From assembly GCA_036563645.1 (NCBI GenBank), contig DATCMA010000064.1, positions 1 to 25,181 of the forward strand: a stretch of 25,181 nucleotides of DNA, in the 5' to 3' direction. A program made the translations under genes and the position numbers. The DNA comes from DATCMA01 sp036563645. GTDB lineage: Bacteria > Actinomycetota > Actinomycetes > Mycobacteriales > Micromonosporaceae. This document shows, piece after piece, positions 1 through 7,541 of the stretch. Each line of letters opens with the position of its first letter. The stretch's first letter is position 1. The notes beneath the pieces were generated by a model. That model was not told the DNA's origin. It ran no database searches and was given only the letters and a program-made list of their open reading frames with translations.

Positions 1-11
1 GTTGCGATCCT

Positions 12-33
12 CGTCCGGTCCGAAGACCGGACG
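12..33. terminator. perfect 9-bp hairpin with CGAA tetraloop
   Basis: CGTCCGGTC (12-20) and GACCGGACG (25-33) pair perfectly around a CGAA loop. There is no T-run. It could be a GC-type terminator or part of the leader or coding region of a gene beyond the left edge; the sequence does not decide. Confidence 0.35.
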
Positions 34-129
34 CAGCGGCACGCGACCTGCGGATATGGACAACCATAACTCCATGACCCCCAAGTACGCGAGCCGAAAT
101 ATCACCTTTCGCCCCATTTATCGGTTCGG

Positions 130-162
130 AACCTCCCCGGGTTTCCGGGGTCACTAGAGGTT
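130..162. terminator. hairpin, possible terminator
   Basis: CCCCGG (135-140) pairs with CCGGGG (145-150) around GTTT. The flanks AACCT (130-134) and AGGTT (158-162) can pair outside it, with an unpaired stretch on the right. It sits between the left edge and rnpB and would separate transcription units. There is no clear T-run. Confidence 0.35.
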
Positions 163-332
163 CCTAGATCAACTTGGTGCTGGTCGGAGCCGGCTCACCG
201 CCACCCCGTCCTCGCTCACGGTAACCGATACCCCCGACACCTCCGCCGCCCTCGCGAGTGACACCCAGGACACCTACACGCTTCCTTCGGTAATCCACCA
301 TTGTCATGGCACGGGGCCCAAGCTGGATCCGT

Positions 333-363
333 GTGACGGGAATATCCGCCAGGTCCGTAGCAT
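333..363 (+). promoter_or_regulatory. candidate promoter of rnpB
   Basis: GTGACG (333-338) resembles a -35 and TAGCAT (358-363) a -10, with a rather long 19-base spacer. Transcription would start near 370-372, which is where the mature RNase P RNA begins. The -10 is the better half of this call. Confidence 0.4.
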
Positions 364-372
364 TGTGGTTGA

Positions 373-809
<437 letters not shown>

Positions 810-815
810 GCACGT

Positions 816-853
816 GAGGTCACAGCCGCGATCAAGGCTGTGGCCTCGTTTTA
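816..853 (+). terminator. rnpB terminator
   Basis: GAGGTCACAGCC (816-827) pairs with GGCTGTGGCCTC (836-847) over 12 positions, including one G-T wobble, and is followed by GTTTTA. It lies 7 bases after the rnpB P1 helix. It is the only hairpin in the window with a recognisable T-run. Confidence 0.85.
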
Positions 854-1216
854 TTTCGGTCTGTCTATGGGTGGTTGGCGGTGGGTTCGTGACGCTCTGG
901 AGACGCCCTGACCGGTAGCCGAACGGCGTGGGCAGGCGTTCTCGTGCGCGGTGGTGGCGTGGGGATCTCCGAGGCGGGCGGGGTCCGAGACAGCGCCCCG
1001 GAAATGCACTGTGGACGAATTCGTCATGGGGTTGGGCTGGCGTGTTGGTCCGTCACGCCACCTCTGGGTTGTGGCGTGTTTGTCCGGGCCGTTCGTGGGA
1101 ATGCGGGCCGCGGGTCGGCGCGTGGTCGGCCCCGCCATGGTCGCCACGATGGTGAGAGGTGATGCGCGCTGTCGACTGGTCGACCATCCGCCGCGACCTT
1201 GCGAGGAGGAGAAGCA
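854..1216. other. non-coding gap between rnpB and the H1-like gene
   Basis: Several short frames cross this stretch but none has a ribosome site or coherent protein composition. It contains three direct copies of TGGCGTG (955-961, 1038-1044, 1072-1078) and one inverted copy CACGCCA (1054-1060); 1038-1044 and 1054-1060 form a 7-bp inverted repeat with a 9-base spacer. Two GTCGAC sites two bases apart lie near 1170-1185. The gap probably carries the promoter and leader of the downstream gene, but I could not fix a -10/-35 pair. Confidence 0.5.
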
Positions 1217-2251
1217 ATGGCCGTCAGGAGCAGGGCCACGACCCGTCCAGCCCCGCGACCGGCGCGGGCGATCGCCGCGGTCAGTAGCGGTGTCTCGGCC
1301 CGCAACACGGTGACGAGCGCAGTGCCGGCGAAGAAGGCCGCCGCCACGCGCACGCCGACGCGGGCCGCGACGAAGACGACCGCGACCCGCGCCCGCAAGG
1401 CCAGCACCGCGACGGGCGCGGCGCGCGGGACGACCGCGGCGAAGACCTCCGCGCGCCGAGCAACCGCCGCTACGGCCACCACCACGACGACGACCGCGAG
1501 GCGGCGTCCCGCAGCGCTCAGCCCCACGAAGCGGGCGCCGGCGAAGAAAGCCACCGCCTCACGCGTGACAGCCCGCTCGACCGGCTCCGGTCGCGCTACC
1601 CGCACCGCGGTCGGCCGCAGCGGTGCGGTCACCGCGACGAAGTCGACCGCCGCGAAGACGGCCGCCGCGGGGCGGAAACTCACCTCCCAGCGGGCGGCGA
1701 AGAAGGCGACGGCGACGGCCACGGCGAAGACCACGACGCCGGCGAGCGCCGCGGCGCTGGCCAGGGCGGCGGGAACCCGGGTGGCGGCGGAGCGCGAGGC
1801 CGCGGTGGCGGCGCAGGAGGCGGAGAGGAGGGCGCGCACCGCCGAGAAGGCGGCGCAGGAGGCGATCGTCGCGCGGCGCGTGTCGAGCGCGCGGAAGACC
1901 GCGCCGGCGAAGAAAGCCACGAAGAGCGCGTCAGCGAAGAAGACCGTCCGCAAGTCCCAGACGGCACGCGGTGGGACGACCGGACGCAAGCAGGTCGCGA
2001 AGCGCCCGGAGACGGCGCGAAAGACGGTGGGGAAGAAGACCGCGGAGGCCAAGAAGACAACCGCGACGCAGACCACGGCGCGGCGCGCCGTGAAGAAGAC
2101 CGCCACGGCGGCGAAGCGGACACCCGCGGCGGCGAAGAAGGCCACGACCCGCCCGGCCACGACCCGCACGGCGAGCGCGACGCGAGCCGCCGCGCGGAGC
2201 GTGGCGAGCCGTAAGGCCACCCGGATGACCGCCCGGAAGGTGGTGGGTTAG
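1217..2251 (+). CDS. histone H1-like Lys/Ala/Thr/Arg-rich DNA-binding protein
   Basis: The 344-residue protein is dominated by Ala, Thr, Lys and Arg, with repeated motifs of the PAKKA/AKKAT type (for example VPAKKAAAT, APAKKATAS, APAKKATKS). This resembles eukaryotic H1 tails and the C-terminal tails of mycobacterial HupB. No folded HU domain is present, so the whole protein appears to be tail-like and intrinsically disordered. The exception is a Glu-containing stretch at about residues 178-222 that could form a charged helix or coiled coil. The start is ATG 1217, preceded by GGAGGAG at 1205-1211; an in-frame TTG at 1199 lies before the ribosome site and is not used. A likely role is nonspecific DNA or RNA binding and nucleoid compaction, inferred from composition only. 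Confidence 0.75.
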   Translation: MAVRSRATTRPAPRPARAIAAVSSGVSARNTVTSAVPAKKAAATRTPTRAATKTTATRARKASTATGAARGTTAAKTSARRATAATATTTTTTARRRPAALSPTKRAPAKKATASRVTARSTGSGRATRTAVGRSGAVTATKSTAAKTAAAGRKLTSQRAAKKATATATAKTTTPASAAALARAAGTRVAAEREAAVAAQEAERRARTAEKAAQEAIVARRVSSARKTAPAKKATKSASAKKTVRKSQTARGGTTGRKQVAKRPETARKTVGKKTAEAKKTTATQTTARRAVKKTATAAKRTPAAAKKATTRPATTRTASATRAAARSVASRKATRMTARKVVG

Positions 2252-2307
2252 ACGGTTGGCGTCGCCACAGGTAGCGGCCCGGCGTGGGAGGGTCACGCAG
2301 GGTTTGC

Positions 2308-2313
2308 CATGAT
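2308..2313 (+). promoter_or_regulatory. -10 element for leaderless npdG
   Basis: CATGAT lies exactly 6 bases before ATG 2320, which would place the transcript start at the start codon. No ribosome site precedes this ATG. No good -35 is visible. Confidence 0.45.
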
Positions 2314-2319
2314 GATCGC

Positions 2320-3018
2320 ATGGCATACGACGCGAGCGCTCTCCCCGACGTCGCCGGGCTCACCCTCGGAATCATCGGCGGCACGGGTGATCAAGGGCGG
2401 GGTCTGGCTTACCGCTTCGCCCGGTCCGGGCAGACAGTGCTGATCGGCTCCCGCAGCGCGGAGCGAGCGCGCACGGCCGCCGAAGAGATCAAGGCGATGC
2501 CCGGGGTGCCGGCCGAGGCGTCCGTCACCGGTGGCGACAACGCCGAGGTGGCGAGCCGGTCGGACATCGTGATCATCGCGGTGCCGTGGGAGGGACACGC
2601 GGCGACCATCTCGGAGCTGCGAGAGCCGCTCGCGGGGAAGATCGTCATTGACTGCGTCAATCCCCTCGGGTTCGACAAGCAGGGGCCGTACGCGCTGCGC
2701 GTGGAGGAGGGCAGCGCGGTGCAGCAGGCCGCCGCGCTGTTGCCGGAGTCGCGGGTGGCGGCGGCGTTCAACCACGTCAGCGCGCCGCTGCTCAGCGACC
2801 CGGAGGTGGAGCGGATCGAGCTCGACGTGCTGATCTGCACCGACGACCGGGAGGTGGCCGCGACGGTAGCCGCCCTGGTCGCGCGAATCCCCGGTATGCG
2901 CGGTATCTACGGCGGTCGGCTGCGCAACGCCCACCAGATTGAGGCGTTCACCGCGAACCTCATCGCGATCAACAAGCGGTACAAGGCGCACGCGGGTATC
3001 CGCGTCACTGACGTCTGA
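2320..3018 (+). CDS. npdG: F420H2:NADP+ oxidoreductase (NpdG/Fno family)
   Basis: It moves hydride between coenzyme F420 and NADP+ in the cytosol, linking the F420 pool to NADPH. The 232-residue protein opens with a Rossmann segment (LGIIGGTGDQGRGLA, residues 16-30). The SRSAER segment after the second strand (44-49) is the usual site that reads the NADPH 2'-phosphate. IVIDCVNPLGF and the C-terminal NAHQIEAFTANLIAINKRYK are typical of the family, and the length is normal. The start is ATG 2320: the family-like sequence begins there and a -10-like CATGAT lies 6 bases upstream. A GTG at 2284 in the same frame would add 12 unsupported residues. The gene is convergent with panB, with a strong hairpin between them. 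Confidence 0.9.
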   Translation: MAYDASALPDVAGLTLGIIGGTGDQGRGLAYRFARSGQTVLIGSRSAERARTAAEEIKAMPGVPAEASVTGGDNAEVASRSDIVIIAVPWEGHAATISELREPLAGKIVIDCVNPLGFDKQGPYALRVEEGSAVQQAAALLPESRVAAAFNHVSAPLLSDPEVERIELDVLICTDDREVAATVAALVARIPGMRGIYGGRLRNAHQIEAFTANLIAINKRYKAHAGIRVTDV

Positions 3019-3027
3019 ACGGCGTAC

Positions 3028-3048
3028 GGGCCCCGGAACCCGGGGCCC
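3028..3048. terminator. bidirectional terminator between npdG and panB
   Basis: GGGCCCCGG (3028-3036) pairs perfectly with CCGGGGCCC (3040-3048) around AAC, ten bases after the npdG stop. The two genes converge, so it can serve both. There is no T-run, as is common in GC-rich actinobacteria. Confidence 0.75.
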
Positions 3049-3089
3049 GATCGCATCTCGCCGCCGGTCGCCGCGCCGACGACCGGGAA

Positions 3090-3932
3090 TCAGAAGGTGT
3101 GTTCGGGGGCGGGGAAGGTGCCGTCGCGGACCTCGTCGGCGAAGCGACGGGCTGCCTGCTCCAACACGTCCGCGAGATCGGCGTAGCGCTTCACGAAACG
3201 CGGCGTCTTGCCCCGGCGCAGACCCGCCATGTCCTGCCATACCAGGACCTGGGCATCGGTGTGGGGTCCCGCGCCGATGCCGATCGTGGGGATCGGCACC
3301 TCCTCGGTGATCCGCTTGGCCACCTCGCCTGGGACCATCTCCAGCACGACGGCGAACGCCCCCGCCTCGGCGACCGCGCGTGCGTCGGCGACGACGTCCT
3401 CCGCCGCCTCACCCCGACCTTGCACGCGGTAGCCGCCCAAGCTGTGCTCGCGCTGCGGGGTGAAGCCCACGTGCCCCATGACCGGGATCCCCGCCCGGGT
3501 CAGCGCCCGGATCTGCTCGGCGACGGCCCGGCCTCCTTCGAGCTTGACGGCGTGGCAGCCGCCTTCCTTCATGAACCGCACCGCGGTCCGCAGCGCCTGT
3601 GCCGGGCTCTCCTCGTACGACCCGAACGGCAGGTCACCGACGACGAGGGCGCGGCGGGTCGCGCGGACTACGGCGCGTACCAGCGGCAGCAGCTCGTCCA
3701 CGGTGACGGGAAGGGTCGTCTCGTGTCCGAAGACGTTGTTGGCCGCGGAGTCGCCCACCAACAGCACGGGAATGCCGGCCTGCTCGAAGATCGCCGCGGT
3801 GTACTGGTCGTACGAGGTGAGCATCGCCCACCGCTCGCCGCGCTCCTTCGCGGCGATCAAGTCGCGGGTCCGGACCCGCCGATGCGCGGGCCCGCCATAG
3901 AGGGTGGGCGCCTCTGGCGTGGACTGGGACAT
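3090..3932 (-). CDS. panB: 3-methyl-2-oxobutanoate hydroxymethyltransferase
   Basis: PanB transfers a hydroxymethyl group from 5,10-methylene-tetrahydrofolate to 2-oxoisovalerate, making ketopantoate, the first committed step to pantothenate and CoA. The 280-residue protein has the full family pattern: LLVGDSAANNVFGH (Mg-ligand Asp61), VVGDLPFGSYE (Asp100), HAVKLEGG (Lys130, Glu132), MGHVGFTPQ (from about 152) and VVLEMVP, with the expected general-base Glu at 198. Length is normal. The start is ATG 3932, preceded by GAGAGGAGC about 4-6 bases upstream; the frame stays open further upstream but shows no homology there. It lies 98 bases downstream of nadE on the same strand and may be cotranscribed with it. 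Confidence 0.96.
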   Translation of the reverse strand: MSQSTPEAPTLYGGPAHRRVRTRDLIAAKERGERWAMLTSYDQYTAAIFEQAGIPVLLVGDSAANNVFGHETTLPVTVDELLPLVRAVVRATRRALVVGDLPFGSYEESPAQALRTAVRFMKEGGCHAVKLEGGRAVAEQIRALTRAGIPVMGHVGFTPQREHSLGGYRVQGRGEAAEDVVADARAVAEAGAFAVVLEMVPGEVAKRITEEVPIPTIGIGAGPHTDAQVLVWQDMAGLRRGKTPRFVKRYADLADVLEQAARRFADEVRDGTFPAPEHTF

Positions 3933-4030
3933 ATCCGCTCCTCTCACCCTCGCGGCCGCCCTCGCGGTCCCCGGGGTCGTCACGATCGTCCCATCGGGCC
4001 GTGACCGCCCGTGAGAATTCGTGTCGCTGA

Positions 4031-5845
4031 TCACACCTCGGCGCCGGCGTGGTCGAACGCGGGGAACGCGCCCTCCCGCCACCGGTTGGTGATGGGCAGT
4101 CGGCGGTCCCGGCCGAACGCCTTCATCGAGATCTTCGGGCCGGGCGCGGACTGCCGGCGCTTGTATTCGGCGATGTCGACCATCCGGAGGACCCGATCGA
4201 CCAACGCGGGGTCGTGGCCGTCGCGGATCAGCTCGTCCCGGCCGCGGTCTCCGTCGACGTAGCCCGCCAGGATCGCGTCGAGCACCGGGTATTCCGGCAG
4301 GGTGTCGGTGTCGAGCTGGCCGGGGCGCAGCTCGGCGCTGGGCGGTTTGGTGATGGAGTTCTCTGGGATCGGCGGTGTGGCGCCTCGGCGGATCGCTTCG
4401 GCGTTGCGCCAGCGCGCGAGCTGCCAGACCTGGGTCTTCCACACGTCCTTGATGGGGTTGAAGCCGCCGACGGAGTCCCCGTAGAGCGTGGAGTAGCCCA
4501 CCGCGAGCTCGCTCTTGTTGCCGGTGGTCAGCACGAGGTGACCTTCCTGGTTAGACAGTGCCATGAGGATCACCCCGCGTACCCGGGCCTGGAGGTTCTC
4601 CACCGACACCCCGGACAGGGACAGGTTGGCCAAGAAGGCGTCGACCATCGGCTGGATCGGGTGGACGCGATAGTCCAGGCCGGTCCGCCGGGCGAGTTCG
4701 GCGGCGTCGGCGCGGGAGTGTGCCGAGGAGTGGGCGCTGGGCATGGACACCCCGACGACGCGCTCCGGTCCGAGCGCGTCCACCGCGATCGTCGCCGCGA
4801 CCGCGGAGTCGATCCCGCCGGAGAGCCCGAGCACCACCGAGGGGAATCCATTCTTGCGGACGTAGTCGCGCAAACCGAGGACGAGCGCCTGCCAGATCTC
4901 CGCCTCCCCGGTGAGGGGATCGGCGATCCCGCCGACCGCGCGCGGGCCGGGCGGCGGGGTGAGCGCGTCACTGAGCCGCACCCGACGGACACCGAGCGGC
5001 GTCTCACCCGGCGCCGCGGGGGGCAGCGGGTGCGCGCCGTCGCCGCCGTCGGGGGAGGGCGGCGCGGCCGGTACGTCGAGGTCGTGGACGAGCAGGTGGG
5101 GCACGAACCGGGGGGCGCGGGCCAGCAGCTCCCCGTCGGCGGCGACGATCATCGACCCGCCGTCGAAGACCAACTCGTCTTGGCCGCCGACCATGTTGAC
5201 GTACGCCACGGTCGCGCCCACCTCGGCGGCCCGGCGGCGGACGAGCGCCAGCCGGTGGTCGTGCTTGTTGATCTCGAAGGGTGAGCCGTTGAGGGTGACG
5301 ACCAGGCCGACTCCCGCGCGGCGGGCGGTGGCGACGGGGCCTCCGTCCTGCCAGAGGTCCTCGCAGATGGTCAGCGCGACGTCCACCCCGCCGACGCGTA
5401 CCACGGTGAGGGTGTCCCCGGGGACGAAGTAGCGATCTTCGTCGAAGACCCCGTAGTTGGGGAGGTGGTGCTTGTCGTAGCGGGCGGCGACGCGGCCGCG
5501 GTAGAGCACGGCGGCGGCGTTGCGCGGGCCCCGGTCGCCGCGGGCGCCGCTGCTGACCGGTCCGTCGGCGTCGAGGCAGCCGACCACGACCGGCAGGTCG
5601 CCGAGGCCGTCCGTGACGAGATCGGTGGCGAGCTGGCGTAGGGCCTGACGGGCGGCGGCGACGAAGGACTCGCGGAACACGAGGTCCTCCACGGGGTATC
5701 CGGTGAGGACCAGCTCCGGGAAGACCACGAGGTGTGCGCCGGCTTGCGCGGCGGCGCGCGCCTGCTCACGGATGAGGCGAATGTTGCCGTCGAGGTCGCC
5801 TACGGTGGGGTTGACCTGGGCGAGAGCGAGACGCATGGTCGGCAT
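4031..5845 (-). CDS. nadE: glutamine-dependent NAD+ synthetase
   Basis: The enzyme amidates deamido-NAD+ to NAD+ using ATP and ammonia released from glutamine. The two domains of the glutamine-dependent form are both present. The N-terminal nitrilase-like glutaminase has its Glu-Lys-Cys triad in FPELVLTGYP (Glu44), YDKHHLPNYGVFDE (Lys125) and ICEDLW (Cys161). The C-terminal synthetase has the PP-loop LGLSGGIDSA (about 339-348) and TTGNKSELAVGYSTLYGD. A Pro/Gly-rich linker at about 260-285 joins them. Total length is 604 residues. The start is uncertain among three in-frame ATGs at 5854, 5845 and 5836; 5845 has AGAGAAG 9 bases upstream, while the conserved sequence begins at MRLALAQ (5836). 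It is divergent from glnA2. Confidence 0.95.
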   Translation of the reverse strand: MPTMRLALAQVNPTVGDLDGNIRLIREQARAAAQAGAHLVVFPELVLTGYPVEDLVFRESFVAAARQALRQLATDLVTDGLGDLPVVVGCLDADGPVSSGARGDRGPRNAAAVLYRGRVAARYDKHHLPNYGVFDEDRYFVPGDTLTVVRVGGVDVALTICEDLWQDGGPVATARRAGVGLVVTLNGSPFEINKHDHRLALVRRRAAEVGATVAYVNMVGGQDELVFDGGSMIVAADGELLARAPRFVPHLLVHDLDVPAAPPSPDGGDGAHPLPPAAPGETPLGVRRVRLSDALTPPPGPRAVGGIADPLTGEAEIWQALVLGLRDYVRKNGFPSVVLGLSGGIDSAVAATIAVDALGPERVVGVSMPSAHSSAHSRADAAELARRTGLDYRVHPIQPMVDAFLANLSLSGVSVENLQARVRGVILMALSNQEGHLVLTTGNKSELAVGYSTLYGDSVGGFNPIKDVWKTQVWQLARWRNAEAIRRGATPPIPENSITKPPSAELRPGQLDTDTLPEYPVLDAILAGYVDGDRGRDELIRDGHDPALVDRVLRMVDIAEYKRRQSAPGPKISMKAFGRDRRLPITNRWREGAFPAFDHAGAEV

Positions 5846-5984
5846 GGGGCACATCTTCTCTTAGGCGGTGATCCTGAGCCGGGCCGGTCGCCATATAGGA
5901 CAACACCGCGCGGGGCGTACGCTGGCGGCAAATTGAGTCGGCCATTGACGGGTGCCGTCCCGTCCATGATCGTGGTTGGCGCCC

Positions 5985-6017
5985 GAAATGGTCTACGACG
6001 CGTAACGTGGCCGAAAT
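5985..6017 (+). promoter_or_regulatory. candidate GlnR half-box upstream of glnA2
   Basis: GTAAC (6002-6006), six bases, then GAAAT (6013-6017) fits the gTnAc-n6-GaAAc pattern of actinobacterial GlnR sites. Another GAAAT lies at 5985-5989, but the second complete half-site is missing. It is about 105 bases before the glnA2 start, similar to the distance of the better box before glnA1. The region is also upstream of divergent nadE. Confidence 0.35.
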
Positions 6018-6120
6018 TGTGGCGGGGCACACTGGAACGCCCCGCCTGGCCGACTGTTGTGGCACGGACGCGGAGGGTAAGGGTCTGTCGGTGGCGGTGA
6101 ACAGACTGCAAGGGGTGGAC

Positions 6121-7473
6121 GTGGATCGCCAGAAAGAGTTCGTGCTCCGCACGCTGGAGGAGCGCGACATCCGGTTCGTTCGGTTGTGGTTCACCGACGT
6201 GCTCGGGATGTTGAAGAGCGTCTCGGTCGCGCCGGCGGAGCTGGAGGCTGCGTTTGAGGAGGGAGTCGGCTTCGACGGATCCGCGATTCATGGATTCGCG
6301 CGCGTCTACGAATCGGACATGATCGCGATGCCGGATCCGACGACCTTCCAGGTCTTCCCGTTCGAGGGCGGCGGCAGCGGGGAGAGCGCCCGGATGTTCT
6401 GCGACATCCTGCTGCCGGACGGCACGCCCTCCTGGGCTGACCCGCGGCACGTGCTCCGGCGCGCGCTGGCCAAGGCGGCGGAGAAGGGCTTCACTTTCTA
6501 CACCCACCCCGAGATCGAGTTCTTCCTGCTGAAGGAGGTGCCTGAGGACGGCTCGGTCCCGGAGCCGGTGGATTCCGGCGGATACTTCGACCACACCACC
6601 CACGCGATCGCCCGGGACTTCCGGCGGCAGGCGGTGCTGGCGCTGGAACGGATCGGGATCTCCGTTGAGTACAGCCACCACGAGGTCGCCCCGGGGCAGC
6701 AGGAGATCGACCTGCGGTACGCGGACGCGCTGACCACGGCTGACAACATCATGACCTTCCGGCACGTCATCAAAGAGGTCGCGCTCTCCCACGGGGTCCA
6801 CGCCACCTTCATGCCCAAGCCGTTCAGCGACCAGCCGGGCAGCGGCATGCACACCCACCTGTCGCTCTTCGAAGGGGAGCGCAACGCGTTCCACGATCCG
6901 AGCGACCCCATGAAGATCTCCAAGGTGGCGAAGGCGTTCATCGCCGGCCTGCTCACACACGCCCGGGAATTCACCGCGGTGACCAACCAGTGGGTCAACT
7001 CGTACAAGCGGCTGTTCCCGCGGCCCTTGCCGCACCAGATCAATGAGTCGCCGGCGTACGTGTGCTGGGGTCACCGCAACCGGTCGGCGCTGGTGCGCGT
7101 GCCCGCGTACGGCAAGCCGAACTCGGCGCGCATCGAGTTCCGATCCCTGGACTCCGCGGCCAACCCCTACCTGGCGTTCGCGGTGTTGCTCTGCGCTGGG
7201 CTCAAGGGCATCGAGGAGGGGTACGAGCTGCCCCCGGGCGCGGAGGACGACGTCTGGTCGCTCACCGACGAGGAGCGCCGGGCCATGGGGTACGAGACGC
7301 TGCCGCGGAACCTCGGCGAAGCGGTGGAGGTGATGGCCTCCTCCGAGCTGGTCGCTGAGGTGCTCGGGGAGCACGTCTTCGACTTCTTCCTGCGCAACAA
7401 GCGCGCGGAGTGGGAGGAGTACCGGCGCGAGGTCACGCCTTTCGAGCGGCAGCGCTACCTCGGCGTGCTGTAG
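6121..7473 (+). CDS. glnA2: glutamine synthetase-like GlnA2 (probable gamma-glutamylpolyamine synthetase)
   Basis: The 450-residue type I glutamine synthetase homologue has the GS fold markers: GFDGSAIHGF near the N-terminus, the metal-site HPEIEFFLL, NIMTFRHVIKEVA, MPKPFSDQPGSGMHTHLS, NRSALVRVP and RIEFRSLDSAANPYLAF. The segment matching the adenylylation loop reads EDDVWSLTDEE, so Trp stands where GlnA1 has Tyr and GlnE control at that site is not expected. The Streptomyces coelicolor GlnA2 homologue is reported to glutamylate polyamines; the same job is inferred here from similarity and position near glnE. The start is GTG 6121, where the family sequence begins (DRQKEFVLRTLEERDIRFVR), with AAGGGG ending 5 bases upstream. 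The frame is open to 6007 but that extension is not conserved-looking. Confidence 0.9.
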   Translation: MDRQKEFVLRTLEERDIRFVRLWFTDVLGMLKSVSVAPAELEAAFEEGVGFDGSAIHGFARVYESDMIAMPDPTTFQVFPFEGGGSGESARMFCDILLPDGTPSWADPRHVLRRALAKAAEKGFTFYTHPEIEFFLLKEVPEDGSVPEPVDSGGYFDHTTHAIARDFRRQAVLALERIGISVEYSHHEVAPGQQEIDLRYADALTTADNIMTFRHVIKEVALSHGVHATFMPKPFSDQPGSGMHTHLSLFEGERNAFHDPSDPMKISKVAKAFIAGLLTHAREFTAVTNQWVNSYKRLFPRPLPHQINESPAYVCWGHRNRSALVRVPAYGKPNSARIEFRSLDSAANPYLAFAVLLCAGLKGIEEGYELPPGAEDDVWSLTDEERRAMGYETLPRNLGEAVEVMASSELVAEVLGEHVFDFFLRNKRAEWEEYRREVTPFERQRYLGVL

Positions 7474-7480
7474 TCGGCCG

Positions 7481-7535
7481 CGGCGCCGGCGGCGCGCGCG
7501 ACCCGGGGCGAGGGCGGTGTCGGCCGCCGGCGCCG
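7481..7535. terminator. long-range GC inverted repeat between glnA2 and ldcA
   Basis: CGGCGCCGGCGGC (7481-7493) pairs perfectly with GCCGCCGGCGCCG (7523-7535) across a 29-base loop. The genes on both sides converge on it, so it may terminate both. There is no T-run. Confidence 0.5.
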
Positions 7536-7541
7536 GTCGGA

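Larger units (their letters stand above)
1..372. other. gene-poor left edge, mostly non-coding
   Basis: No convincing gene was found here. Base composition is less GC-rich than the rest of the window, especially around positions 50-130. On the minus strand an open frame starts with ATG at 75-73 and runs off the left edge (25 codons seen, beginning MELWLSIS), so it could be the 5' end of a divergent gene; its upstream G-run is a poor ribosome site. A second minus frame, 307-164 (47 codons, Gly/Arg-rich, beginning MTMVDYRRKR), stops just before a hairpin, but its third-position GC is only about 60 percent and no ribosome site is visible. Neither is called as a gene. Confidence 0.5.

Noticed and set aside
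1024..2220. 398-codon minus-strand open frame, Ala/Val/Phe-rich, membrane-like
   Set aside because: It is the exact antisense of the Lys/Ala-rich H1-like gene; Lys codons read backwards give Phe/Leu. The plus frame has a good ribosome site and this one does not.
3933..4442. N-terminal extension of panB to about 450 residues
   Set aside because: The extra residues overlap nadE out of frame and lack homology; ATG 3932 has a ribosome site and matches the family start.
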